Below are positions 1 through 8,551 of a DNA stretch of 64,000 nucleotides, piece after piece. The position numbers were made by a program, and so were the translations under genes. Source of the stretch: Nitrospira sp. (lineage in GTDB: Bacteria; Nitrospirota; Nitrospiria; Nitrospirales; Nitrospiraceae); the NCBI GenBank assembly GCA_029194535.1, contig JARFXR010000001.1, positions 1,434,721-1,498,720 on the forward strand, written 5' to 3'. The notes beneath the pieces were generated by a model, which was not told the origin of the DNA, did no database searches, and saw only the letters and a list, made by a program, of their open reading frames with translations. Positions within the stretch are counted from its first letter, which is position 1. Every line of letters begins with the position of its first letter.

Positions 1-626
1 GGCTCGGACAGGAACAGCGTCTTCCGCTTTCCGGAACCAAATTGATCTGGCAGGTGTTTCCGGCATCCGTGGCCGGCGACGATTCCCATTTGGTCTTGGC
101 CGTCGTCATCCAGGAGGGCATCTTGCATCAATACGAAACGGTGTGCGAGGCCGTCGGTTTTGTTCCGCAGGAAGTGGGTGTGACGAGTTTCAGCTCGTTC
201 AACCTCTGGTTGAGAGCCGCCGGCGGCTACCGCGGATTGGACCATGATCTGGCATGGGTCACGGTGATGGACGGGGCGCTGACCTGCTTCATCTTTCACC
301 AGAAGCGACCAGTGTTCGTCCGGACAAAACTCCTTCCCGAAGAGCAGGTGCATTCGGCTCAGGAGGGGGGCGATATCGAAGACAGAGTGGTGCGGGAGAT
401 CTCGGCGTCGTTTCTAGCCTGCCGGGAGCAATATCCGCACGTGCAGGCGAAGGAAATTATCCTCATGACAGCGGATTCGAGCCAGCATTGGGAATCGATG
501 CTGAGCCGCGAACTCGGTGTGTCCGTGGAATGTCTGACCTGGAACCATATCGATGTGCTGGGATGGAAGGCCTGCAGCGGCGGCACGTCGTTAGCTGCCC
601 TGCCGGTGGTGGCGGGGATGATCTGA
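1..626 (+). CDS. PilM-like type IV pilus / secretion assembly protein (5' partial)
   Basis: The reading frame is open to the left edge of the window, so this is the C-terminal part (about 208 residues) of a longer protein; the TTG at 42 is probably internal. The fragment alternates hydrophobic beta strands and short helices (LVLAVVIQEGIL, AWVTVMDGALTCFIF), as expected for the actin-like ATPase fold of PilM or the cytoplasmic part of GspL. The next four genes have the size, order and single N-terminal membrane segments of PilN, PilO, PilP and a pseudopilin, which supports the call more than the fragment itself. PilM family members sit at the cytoplasmic face and bind the PilN N-terminus. No ATP-binding motif can be checked because the N-terminal half is missing. 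Confidence 0.6.
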   Translation, partial: LGQEQRLPLSGTKLIWQVFPASVAGDDSHLVLAVVIQEGILHQYETVCEAVGFVPQEVGVTSFSSFNLWLRAAGGYRGLDHDLAWVTVMDGALTCFIFHQKRPVFVRTKLLPEEQVHSAQEGGDIEDRVVREISASFLACREQYPHVQAKEIILMTADSSQHWESMLSRELGVSVECLTWNHIDVLGWKACSGGTSLAALPVVAGMI

Positions 627-629
627 GCG

Positions 630-1262
630 ATGAACATTCAAAAGCTCTCGTCGGCTATGTCACTCGGCAGGATTCCACTGTCTGGACCGGGAGATGCGCG
701 ATATTTTCATCTCAACCTCGCCAGCCGGTACCGATGGTATGTCAAACCGGTACGGGCCGGGCTTGCCGCACTCTGTCTCCTGGCCTGTGTGTGGATCGCA
801 TGGACCGTCACGCTCGCGGTGAACCACGGCGCAGAACTGTACGAGATGCAGACCCGTCTCGATCAAGTCCGGGAGCAGGATCGCCGGCTCATGGCCGGTG
901 CTCAACAGGAAGGGATCGATCTGTCGGCCCCAACCCTGCAAGCCTTGCCGTCGGAGGTGAGTTTGGCCAATGAATTGCTGGCGAAACACAGCTTTTCCTG
1001 GACCCGGTTCCTGTCCGGTCTGGAGGAGGCGATTCCTCAGCGCATCTCGATCAAGAGCCTTCGACTCGATTCGGTGGGAGGGATGATTCATCTGACAGGT
1101 GCGGCCATCACGGTCGAGGACATCACAGCCTTGACCGTGAAACTCCAGGACCATCCTGTCTTTCGGGATCCCGTCCTCGGGCAGCATCATACTGGAGGGG
1201 ACGGACTGGTCGAGTTCGACCTTTCAGTGAAGTACAACCTGGAGAGGACATCCGGGACATGA
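630..1262 (+). CDS. PilN-like inner-membrane pilus/secretion assembly protein
   Basis: 210 residues: a cytoplasmic N-terminus of about 40 residues, one membrane segment (about 43-64), a short charged heptad-rich stretch (about 67-95) and a periplasmic domain. This is the PilN/GspL layout. The periplasmic part contains FLSGLEEAIPQRISIKSLRL followed by alternating strands, typical of the ferredoxin-like fold of PilN ('LL..L...lP.gv.L..l'). The ATG lies 3 bp after the stop of the PilM-like gene and the 3' end overlaps the next gene by 4 bp (ATGA), so the genes are translationally coupled. PilN joins the cytoplasmic PilM to the periplasmic PilO. Assignment is by architecture and context; a GspL-type role is equally possible. 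Confidence 0.62.
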   Translation: MNIQKLSSAMSLGRIPLSGPGDARYFHLNLASRYRWYVKPVRAGLAALCLLACVWIAWTVTLAVNHGAELYEMQTRLDQVREQDRRLMAGAQQEGIDLSAPTLQALPSEVSLANELLAKHSFSWTRFLSGLEEAIPQRISIKSLRLDSVGGMIHLTGAAITVEDITALTVKLQDHPVFRDPVLGQHHTGGDGLVEFDLSVKYNLERTSGT

Positions 1263-1819
1263 ATCGATTGATCGGGGCGCTCAAGAGTCCCTATGGGCCG
1301 TTGGTGCCAAGGGTGGGACTCTCAGTGCTGCTGTTCGGGATTCTCTGGCTGACCAGATCTTTCGGAGTCGGATCGACGGACATGCAGCTGGCCAAGCTCG
1401 AACAGGAGTGGTTGCAGGCTCGCAGAGTCCATCAGTTTCACCTGGAGGCACGGCAGGCGAAGAAGGACGTGGGTCAGGTATGGGCGGCCCTTCCGGACGA
1501 ACGTGATTTCGCTCCCTTGGCGCTGGGTATTACGGACGAGGCCAGGCAAAACCACGTAGCCTTGCCGGCTCTATCCTACAAGACGGAGTCCACGGCCGTC
1601 CCTCATATTACCCGCGGGATTCTCCAAGGGACGATGACCGGGAAGTATGAGGATCTCAGACGATTTCTCTTCGACCTCGAGACCGCCGAAGAGCTGGTCT
1701 ATATCGAAGATGTGGATTTGGTACGTGCGCCGGAGCGTCAGGATCAGTCACTGACGTTTAACATCAAGATTGCGACCTATCTCAAAGCCGGTGAGACCTT
1801 GGCTGGAGCTGCCCAGTAA
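1259..1819 (+). CDS. PilO/GspM-like inner-membrane assembly protein
   Basis: 186 residues with one N-terminal membrane segment (about 18-34, VGLSVLLFGILWLT), a helical, Glu/Gln-rich region likely to form a coiled coil (about 45-75) and a C-terminal periplasmic domain. The line 'YEDLRRFLFDLETAEELVYIEDVDL' region resembles the strand-helix pattern of PilO and GspM, where a helix precedes a strand of the ferredoxin-like fold. It overlaps the previous gene by 4 bp and is 9 bp from the next. In known systems PilO dimerises with PilN to form the alignment complex between the cytoplasmic ATPase and the outer-membrane channel. Function is inferred from architecture and position. Confidence 0.6.
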   Translation: MNRLIGALKSPYGPLVPRVGLSVLLFGILWLTRSFGVGSTDMQLAKLEQEWLQARRVHQFHLEARQAKKDVGQVWAALPDERDFAPLALGITDEARQNHVALPALSYKTESTAVPHITRGILQGTMTGKYEDLRRFLFDLETAEELVYIEDVDLVRAPERQDQSLTFNIKIATYLKAGETLAGAAQ

Positions 1820-1828
1820 AGGGGGTCG

Positions 1829-2398
1829 ATGAACGGCGGGTACCAAAAGGCGGGTGTACTGGCGATTCTCCTCGCGATCTGGGGAGGAGCCGGAATGTGG
1901 CTGTGGTCGACGGCGGGAGAACCGGCTCGTGTTCCCCTCACCAACGTGTCGGGTCACCGGCCCATTCAGCAAGGACGAAAAGGTCCCGGCGGCGGCCTGC
2001 ACGTGCAACTTGATCTCCTGACATCCTCACGGGATCAGCGAGGCCTCTCTTTCGTCATGCCCAGGAACATTTTCTCTTTGCCGGAGACGGCTGAGGCGGC
2101 GGGGTCTGCCTCGGACGCTGCTCCGGACATAGCGCAACAGCAACAAGCGATCCTGACGGAATTGGCACAATTTCATTACTTGGGCTTCGTGCGGAAAGAG
2201 GGAAGTGATCGGGCGATACAACATGAGCTGGCCGTCCTGACGAAGAACGATGAGCTGCACGTCGTCCGCAAGGGCGAGACCGTTGAAAACCACGTGGTCG
2301 TGAAAGCGATTACACCGGACAGCGTCACGTTGGAAGATGAGAAATCTCACCTTGAATATGCGGTTCCGCTGTCAGAAGAACCGGCCACTCAACCCTAG
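1829..2398 (+). CDS. PilP/GspC-like periplasmic linker protein
   Basis: 189 residues. An N-terminal membrane anchor (about 7-25) is followed by a low-complexity linker and a compact C-terminal domain (about 115-185). The C-terminus has repeated short strands ending in 'ENHVVVKAITPDSVTLED', the pattern of the homology region of GspC and of PilP (a small beta sandwich in which a 'V..I..d.V.L' strand pair recurs). Such proteins connect the inner-membrane alignment complex to the secretin. The gene fits between the PilO-like and pseudopilin-like genes. A GspC-like role would imply a type II secretion system rather than a pilus; the sequence does not decide this. Confidence 0.55.
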   Translation: MNGGYQKAGVLAILLAIWGGAGMWLWSTAGEPARVPLTNVSGHRPIQQGRKGPGGGLHVQLDLLTSSRDQRGLSFVMPRNIFSLPETAEAAGSASDAAPDIAQQQQAILTELAQFHYLGFVRKEGSDRAIQHELAVLTKNDELHVVRKGETVENHVVVKAITPDSVTLEDEKSHLEYAVPLSEEPATQP

Positions 2399-2406
2399 AG
2401 CGTGTC

Positions 2407-3021
2407 ATGGCGAGGCTTTCCGGCAACGAGCGCGGCATCACCTATCTGTTTCTCATGTTTGTGATCGTCCTGATCGGCATCGCGACGACCACCGCCGCCA
2501 AGCAGTGGAAAGGCATGATTCAGCGGGAAGAGGAAGCGGATTTGCTCACCAAGGGTATCGAGATCCAGAATGCCCTCGCACTGTATTCTTCCACGATGAA
2601 GGCTGGTCGCGTCACGCAGGGAGAAGTGTACCCTCAATCCTTGGCCGAATTGACGAGATTGCCTAAGCCGCTTCTGCGCAAACCCTATCGCGATCCCATG
2701 AATCATGGGGAGTGGGAGTATCTCAAGGGACCCTCCGGCGGCATCATGGGAGTCCGAAGCAGAAGCGTCGCGGAGCCAATCAGGAAACATGAGTTTCCCT
2801 TGCCTGTCCGCCACTTCGAAGGCAAAAAGAGCTATCGAGACTGGATTTTCCAGTTTCCCAATCCGTCCATGCCCAGCGCCTTCCTCCCTACCGCTCCGGT
2901 CAATGTACCGCCCCCGCGGGGGATCGACCAGCTTCCCACCGCACTCAATCAGGCGGATTCCCAGCCTTCGGAATCGCCCCAGCCGCCTGGCGACGCCACA
3001 ATCCCGCCCCCTGCCCCCTAG
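2407..3021 (+). CDS. Pseudopilin-like membrane protein with proline-rich tail
   Basis: 204 residues. The N-terminus NERGITYLFLMFVIVLIGIA is a prepilin-like leader and hydrophobic helix, followed by the helix and 'YPQSLAELTRLPKPLLRKPYRDPMNHGEW' region typical of GspG-type pseudopilins, where P-x-DP-W/G features precede the C-terminal sheet. The last 50 residues are rich in proline and probably disordered. Position +5 after the presumed cleavage glycine is Phe rather than the usual Glu, so normal N-methylation or register-setting may be lost. It closes the pilus/secretion cluster; the next gene, proA, starts 130 bp later behind its own promoter. Confidence 0.62.
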   Translation: MARLSGNERGITYLFLMFVIVLIGIATTTAAKQWKGMIQREEEADLLTKGIEIQNALALYSSTMKAGRVTQGEVYPQSLAELTRLPKPLLRKPYRDPMNHGEWEYLKGPSGGIMGVRSRSVAEPIRKHEFPLPVRHFEGKKSYRDWIFQFPNPSMPSAFLPTAPVNVPPPRGIDQLPTALNQADSQPSESPQPPGDATIPPPAP

Positions 3022-3084
3022 CCGGACAGACATGAGAGCTGCGAGGTTCTCAGCACGCTGACGCGGGGGGGGTACCCAAGTGCC

Positions 3085-3114
3085 TTGACCCCTTGGAAAC
3101 TCCCACGGTATTCT
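3085..3114 (+). promoter_or_regulatory. Probable sigma-70 promoter of proA
   Basis: TTGACC (3085-3090) and TATTCT (3109-3114) are separated by 18 bp and match the consensus at 5 of 6 and 4 of 6 positions. The element lies between the end of the secretion cluster and proA. If it is used, the proA start must lie downstream of it, at 3151 or 3157. Confidence 0.5.
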
Positions 3115-3150
3115 GTTCCTCGCACACGGCGATTTTCAGAAGAAAGCAGG

Positions 3151-4488
3151 ATGGTGATGGCTGACAGTATCCAAGAACGTGCGCTGGCCGTTGGATCCAA
3201 GGAGTCGATCGAAGCCTCCGAGGTTCCTGAACAATCCACTCAAGAATATGTACAGGCCCTGGTGCAGCGAGCGCGGCAAGCTTCGGGACAACTCGCGACC
3301 CTTTCGACATCGGTGAAGAATCGGGCATTGCTGGCCATGGCCGATGCCATAGAAGAGCAATCCGGGTCAATTCTGGCCGCAAATGAGCAGGATCTCGACG
3401 CATTTGGCGCAGCGCCCGAGCGAAAGGCGATGGCGGATCGGCTTCGGTTGTCCCCATCACGGATCTCCGAAATGGCCGACGGTATACGGGAGGTGGCAAA
3501 GCTCGCCGACCCGCTGGGTGAAATCCCCGAGATGTGGATCCGACCCAACGGAATGCAGGTCGGACGAGTTCGGGTCCCCATCGGCGTCATCGGCATCATT
3601 TACGAATCCCGTCCGAATGTCACTGCGGACTCTGCGGCGCTGTGTCTGAAGTCGGGCAATGCCTGCGTTCTACGTGGGGGCAGCGAGGCGATTCACTCCA
3701 ACACCGCAATCGCAGCCGTGCTGTCGGAGGCGGCTGAAAAATCCGGTGTGCCGGCCGGTGCGATCGGTTTCATCACACGAGCTGAACGCGAGGCGGTTCC
3801 CGTCTTCTTGAAGCAGGATCGGTTCATCGATCTGATTATTCCCCGCGGAGGGGAGTCCCTGATGCGAACGGTGGCGGAGCATTCCACCATTCCGGTGCTC
3901 AAACACGACGCGGGGGTCTGTCACGTCTACGTGGATGACGATGCGGATGCCGCGATGGCGGATCGGATCGCCTTCAACGCCAAAGTCCAGCGGCCGTCCA
4001 CGTGCAACGCGATGGAAACCCTGCTGGTCCATCAGGGCATTGCCCGCACCTGGCTTGCCGGGTTTGTCGAGAAGCTCTCGGCGGCGAAAGTCGAAGTGCG
4101 CGGTTGCCTAAAGACCTGTCAACTCTCCTCCCTCGCCAAGCCGGCGACCGACGAAGACTACGGAAAAGAGTTTCTCGATCTGACCTTGGCCGTCAAGGTG
4201 GTGAAGAACGTCGACGAAGCGTTGGAGCATATCGCCCGCTACGGTTCGCGCCACACCGAAGCCATCGTGACAGGCAACTATCAGAAAGCCATGCGATTCC
4301 TCCGGGAAGTCGATGCCAGCGCCGTCCTGGTCAATGCCTCGACCAGATTGAATGACGGGTATCAGTTCGGTCTTGGGGCGGAGATCGGAATCAGCACGTC
4401 CCGGATCCACGCGCGGGGGCCGATGGGACTGCAGGAACTGACCTGCTCGAAGTTTGTCGTCTTGGGCAGCGGTCAGATCCGCGAGTGA
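3151..4488 (+). CDS. proA: Glutamate-5-semialdehyde dehydrogenase (gamma-glutamyl phosphate reductase)
   Basis: Second step of proline synthesis: NADPH-dependent reduction of gamma-glutamyl phosphate to glutamate semialdehyde in the cytoplasm. The protein (446 residues from this ATG) has the aldehyde-dehydrogenase fold. Recognisable blocks are the VPIGVIGIIYESRPNVT segment, LRGGSEAIHSN, the catalytic-cysteine block QRPSTCNAMETLL, and the C-terminal GLGAEIGISTSRIHARGPMG. The ATG at 3157 has a better-spaced AGCAGG ribosome site and may be the true start; the in-frame TTG at 3085 overlaps the proposed promoter and is unlikely. proB is not in the window, so the pathway is split. Length and motifs are normal for the family. 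Confidence 0.96.
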   Translation: MVMADSIQERALAVGSKESIEASEVPEQSTQEYVQALVQRARQASGQLATLSTSVKNRALLAMADAIEEQSGSILAANEQDLDAFGAAPERKAMADRLRLSPSRISEMADGIREVAKLADPLGEIPEMWIRPNGMQVGRVRVPIGVIGIIYESRPNVTADSAALCLKSGNACVLRGGSEAIHSNTAIAAVLSEAAEKSGVPAGAIGFITRAEREAVPVFLKQDRFIDLIIPRGGESLMRTVAEHSTIPVLKHDAGVCHVYVDDDADAAMADRIAFNAKVQRPSTCNAMETLLVHQGIARTWLAGFVEKLSAAKVEVRGCLKTCQLSSLAKPATDEDYGKEFLDLTLAVKVVKNVDEALEHIARYGSRHTEAIVTGNYQKAMRFLREVDASAVLVNASTRLNDGYQFGLGAEIGISTSRIHARGPMGLQELTCSKFVVLGSGQIRE

Positions 4489-4490
4489 CG

Positions 4491-4642
4491 GAATGCTGCA
4501 AAAGGCTGCCAGCGTCGTTCACGCATCGTTCAGACCCTCAACGTACCGATCGGGCCTGAGCTGTTTTGGCAGCTCGGGGTGGGTGAATGAGAAAGGGCGT
4601 GCCTCGCTGCGGCCTTGCTGCACTGCCTTTTTGAGCATTCTG
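4491..4642. repeat. Intergenic element with imperfect terminal inverted repeats
   Basis: The ends 4491-4510 (GAATGCTGCAAAAGGCTGCC) and 4621-4640 read in reverse complement agree at 16 of 20 positions. They bound about 150 bp without coding potential. This looks like a small non-autonomous palindromic or MITE-like element, or a large imperfect hairpin, just after proA. No target-site duplication is obvious and no second copy was found in the window. Confidence 0.4.
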
Positions 4643-4696
4643 TACAGTCTGTCACTCTTGCCTCCGGTCACAGTGATTCTTTCCGTCAACTGCTAG

Positions 4697-6478
4697 ATGT
4701 CTGCCGATCCCGTCCTTGTCGCGCTCAAGACTCCCGGTCATCTTCGATTTCAGGCCAATCATGCTTTCACCGACGACTTTGAACAGGCTGGAGGGTCGGT
4801 TGTCCGCGGACCCTCAGAGCATCTTGTCTTCTACCGTCCTGATGGCCGCCGATTTCTCGCGACGGACCCGGCGGGGCATCCTCTCCACGAATGCGAATGG
4901 GGTCAGGATGCGCACGGGAGGCCTACGCTCCTGCGCGCCAGAATCCGGCTGGACTGGGGGGCGTGGGTCGGCATCAAGCCCGCTGGGCTGGTAAACGAGA
5001 TGAGGTTGAACCTCGCCACTAGGTCGGGGTGGCAGCGGCTCACTCCCGATGATCTCCGCGGCATGGCCGTGCAGGCCCTGCAGGTTCCGGTCGAGGAAGT
5101 CCGCTGGTTCTATCGAGACGAAGATTTGTCTATAGACAGGACTGGAATTGCCAAGATCCGACATCGGAAGGACGCGTTCTACCTGCTCGAACAGGGGGAT
5201 TTCTCCGGCGGTCGTTTCATGTCCTGCATGGGCGCCATGAATTGGGCGAATATCGACTTTCTACCGGTGGTTGAGCTCTTCAAGTCGCTGCTGCCCGGCA
5301 CCGGCTCGGCCGCGTTCGAATTGATCCGCGGGCTCTACGACGATCAGCACCAGTGTCGGTCGGCTCCAACTCCGCTCCGCTATCGGGGGATACCCACCTA
5401 TCCTTCCGAGGCCGCCTTTCGATTGTTCAGCTCGTATTTCACTCCACAGGTGTCCGGGCACCGCAATGTCCATACCGTGTTCATGGACCAGGCGCACGCC
5501 CACGAGGTGCTCTGGTTTCCGTCGCCGTCGCCGCCACTGCGATATTTCGACGCGACCCACGACTGTTGCCTGACCTTCAAAGGGGACCTGCTGCAGAAGG
5601 CGGCGCTTGCCGACGATCCCGCCGGATTGCCGTATGTGAACCCGAGCGCAAGCGGGATGAGCCCGTGCGATCGACTCGCCTATGTCGCCGAAGGATGCGT
5701 GATCCTCCAGGATCGGCATCGTAAGTCGGTGTTGCGGGTCCCCTTGCCGGAAGGTCACCGAGAGCAACCGGTCGAAACGGCGATCAGTCCGGTTGATTGG
5801 AGATCGCTCTTTGTCCCGGCGGTACCCCCGATCACTCCGCACGACGCCTATGGGGCTGTGCTGTTCTACCCCGAAGACGACACGGAGATCGACGAGGCTG
5901 CCGCACAACCGTTTGTCGCGGACTACATCCAGGACTCGGCCGAACAGGATCGCGAGATCGGAAGGATCCTCGCTGAAGCCCAGCGCATCCTCATCATCAA
6001 CGGCGATGCAGTCATCGCCACCTGTGTGCCGTTCGATCGGCCGCGGAACTACACGGTGCGGGTCAGCGTTCCCGCGCTCGCGCAGAAACAGGCGCAACAA
6101 TTGTGGACGATCTGCGCCGGCTTAACGCGATGGGATTGGCTCGCAGGGATCAAGCTGTGGGTCGCGGGTGGCGACCGGGTCGATCAGCCGGCACCCGGTT
6201 CCCATGACCTGGCCTATGTCTGGATTCCTTATGGTCTCGGCAGGGATCGAGACATTCTTGCCGTGTCCGTCGCCGAACTCGGCGCGGCGCTGCGTACTGG
6301 AGGACATGCCTTTGTGACGGCTCCCGAGGGCCTCGGGGCGTCCTGGCGTTCATGGGGGTTCAGGCTTGCCTGGCAGGAACCGGTGGAGGCCTTGCCGCCG
6401 TTTCGAATGCACCGAAACGTTCTTCCCAAGGCGAAACTCAAGCCGGGTTTGACCCTGTATCATGTCAGCAAGACATGA
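4697..6478 (+). CDS. Conserved-looking protein of unknown function
   Basis: 593 residues, no signal peptide and no membrane segment; a soluble protein I do not recognise. Codon pattern and length indicate a real gene. The central part holds many aromatic residues and cysteine/histidine pairs (for example FMSCMGAMNW near 173, HRNVHTVFMDQAHAHEVLWF near 255, FDATHDCCLTF near 285). The last 170 residues have a weak resemblance to the end of a Rossmann-type methyltransferase: 'HDLAYVWIPYGLG' then 'ELGAALRTGGHAFVTAP', like the D-x-V and 'L-x-P-G-G' blocks of that fold, but no glycine-rich SAM loop is visible. An in-frame TAG directly precedes the ATG, fixing the start no earlier; no good ribosome site is seen. 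It stands alone between proA and the pyrimidine operon. Confidence 0.8.
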   Translation: MSADPVLVALKTPGHLRFQANHAFTDDFEQAGGSVVRGPSEHLVFYRPDGRRFLATDPAGHPLHECEWGQDAHGRPTLLRARIRLDWGAWVGIKPAGLVNEMRLNLATRSGWQRLTPDDLRGMAVQALQVPVEEVRWFYRDEDLSIDRTGIAKIRHRKDAFYLLEQGDFSGGRFMSCMGAMNWANIDFLPVVELFKSLLPGTGSAAFELIRGLYDDQHQCRSAPTPLRYRGIPTYPSEAAFRLFSSYFTPQVSGHRNVHTVFMDQAHAHEVLWFPSPSPPLRYFDATHDCCLTFKGDLLQKAALADDPAGLPYVNPSASGMSPCDRLAYVAEGCVILQDRHRKSVLRVPLPEGHREQPVETAISPVDWRSLFVPAVPPITPHDAYGAVLFYPEDDTEIDEAAAQPFVADYIQDSAEQDREIGRILAEAQRILIINGDAVIATCVPFDRPRNYTVRVSVPALAQKQAQQLWTICAGLTRWDWLAGIKLWVAGGDRVDQPAPGSHDLAYVWIPYGLGRDRDILAVSVAELGAALRTGGHAFVTAPEGLGASWRSWGFRLAWQEPVEALPPFRMHRNVLPKAKLKPGLTLYHVSKT

Positions 6479-6555
6479 CAGACGACAATGCTTCGTCGAA
6501 ACTTCCAGGGAACCCTGAGCATGAATGAGGCTCACTCCGGGGTAGCGAAGCATTC

Positions 6556-6690
6556 ATGGCCAATTTTCTGTTGCAGCTCACGAAACCGACGACCATCAGA
6601 TGCGGGAATCCCATCGGCATCATCGTGCCGGGGCTGTTGCCGAAGCAATGTGCGCTGGAGGTATTGCTGAAGGTATTGAAGGTTCCGTAA
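6556..6690 (+). CDS. Possible small protein (44 aa)
   Basis: A short open frame (MANFLLQLTKPTTIRCGNPI...) in the gap between the unknown protein and the pyr leader. It has a moderately hydrophobic composition with two cysteines and ends in VLKVLKVP. The ribosome-binding sequence GTAGCGAAG is poor, so expression is uncertain. It could be a real peptide gene or a chance frame. Confidence 0.25.
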   Translation: MANFLLQLTKPTTIRCGNPIGIIVPGLLPKQCALEVLLKVLKVP

Positions 6691-6704
6691 GACTATCCAT
6701 CGGC

Positions 6705-6734
6705 TTGACAGTGTTCCACGAAGCTCGCTAAGAT
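6705..6734 (+). promoter_or_regulatory. Sigma-70 promoter of the pyr operon
   Basis: TTGACA (6705-6710) matches the -35 consensus fully; TAAGAT (6729-6734) matches the -10 at 4 of 6; spacing is 18 bp. It lies directly upstream of the PyrR-type leader, so transcription would start near 6742 and include the attenuator. Confidence 0.7.
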
Positions 6735-6741
6735 GCCGTAA

Positions 6742-6783
6742 CCTTTAATGCTCATCCTGCGAGGTGGGCAAGGAGCAGGGTAT
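6742..6783 (+). promoter_or_regulatory. PyrR-binding RNA site (anti-antiterminator hairpin)
   Basis: Bases 6753-6766 (CATCCTGCGAGGTG) match 12 of 14 positions of the known PyrR-binding loop consensus ARUCCNGNGAGGYU. The flanks GCTCA (6750-6754) and TGGGC (6765-6769) pair, as do CCTT (6742-6745) and AAGG (6770-6773), giving the bulged hairpin PyrR recognises. AGGGTAT (6777-6783) can pair with ATACCTT (6819-6825) to form an antiterminator that blocks the downstream terminator. When UMP is high, PyrR binding would hold the hairpin and allow termination. The fit to the Bacillus-type mechanism is structural inference. Confidence 0.75.
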
Positions 6784-6785
6784 GA

Positions 6786-7430
<645 letters not shown>

Positions 7431-7513
7431 GAATCCGGTACAGGATCGATCGCAGGTGAACAGGTGAAAATGGAATCGTGGGGCTGTGACGCATTCCCGT
7501 GGAGGAGGGATGT

Positions 7514-8434
7514 ATGAGCCTGAAGCGCAAGGACTTGCTCAGTTTGGCGCCCTTGTCGGTTGAGGAGATCGCGCTCGTTCTCGACACAGCCGATTCCTTC
7601 AAAGAAGTGACTGGACGAGAGATCAAGAAAGTCCCCGCGTTGCGGGGGCGGACCGTCGTCAATCTGTTCTTTGAACCCAGCACGAGAACGAGGACCTCGT
7701 TTGAACTGGCGGCGAAACGGCTCAGCGCGGACGTCATCAATTTTTCTCCCTCGTCGAGCAGCGTGGTCAAAGGCGAAACCCTGCTGGATACCGCACGCAA
7801 CATTGAAGCGATGCAGGCGGACATCATCGTCCTGCGCCATCCGTCCGCAGGCGCGGCAGAAGCGCTCGCGCGTGGGGTGAAATCATCGGTGATCAACGCG
7901 GGGGATGGATGGCACGAACATCCGACTCAGGCGTTGCTCGATCTGTACACCATCCGCCAACGGGGACTCTCGTTCGAGGGTCTCAAGGTCGCGATCGTCG
8001 GCGATGTGGCCCACAGCCGTGTCGCTCGTTCCAACATCTACGCTCTGTCGAAATTGGGGGCAGAGGTGCGGCTCATTGGCCCGCCGACCATGATGCCCTG
8101 GGGTGTGGAGCGGCTGGGAGCGCGGGTCTATTGCAATTTTGACGAAGGGCTCACCGGCGTCCAGGTGATCATGATGTTGAGACTCCAACTGGAGCGACAG
8201 GGTCGGGCGCTGTTCCCCACAATCCGTGAATACGCGAGGCTCTACGGTCTGACGGGAGAACGGGTCAAGCTGGCTGATCCGGGCGCGATCGTCATGCATC
8301 CCGGTCCGATCAATCGCGGCGTGGAAATTGCGCCGGAGGTCGCCGACAGTCTTTCGTCGGTCATTCTCGATCAAGTGGCGAACGGAGTGGCGGTTCGGAT
8401 GGGCATCCTCTATCTGATGTCGGGGGCCAACTAA
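7514..8434 (+). CDS. pyrB: Aspartate carbamoyltransferase catalytic subunit
   Basis: Makes N-carbamoyl aspartate from carbamoyl phosphate and aspartate, the committed pyrimidine step. The 306-residue protein has the carbamoyl-phosphate motif [14 protein letters not shown] (residues about 50-63), the [12 protein letters not shown] block and the C-terminal [13 protein letters not shown] loop. The start has a very strong ribosome site, GGAGGAGGG, ending 4 bp before the ATG. No pyrI regulatory subunit is present, as is usual in organisms controlled by PyrR. pyrC follows after 117 bp; in many bacteria this catalytic chain forms a complex with dihydroorotase. Confidence 0.96.
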   Translation: MSLKRKDLLSLAPLSVEEIALVLDTADSFKEVTGREIKKVPALRGRTVVNLFFEPSTRTRTSFELAAKRLSADVINFSPSSSSVVKGETLLDTARNIEAMQADIIVLRHPSAGAAEALARGVKSSVINAGDGWHEHPTQALLDLYTIRQRGLSFEGLKVAIVGDVAHSRVARSNIYALSKLGAEVRLIGPPTMMPWGVERLGARVYCNFDEGLTGVQVIMMLRLQLERQGRALFPTIREYARLYGLTGERVKLADPGAIVMHPGPINRGVEIAPEVADSLSSVILDQVANGVAVRMGILYLMSGAN

Positions 8435-8551
8435 CGGATGCGGGAAGGTATTCATCCCGGTGCCGGTTGGACTGAAGCAACCTAGGCGCGGTGAGTCTGT
8501 TGCGGACCACCGAGAGTGAATCTTGTCGTGTGGGAGAATGATGAGGCAACC

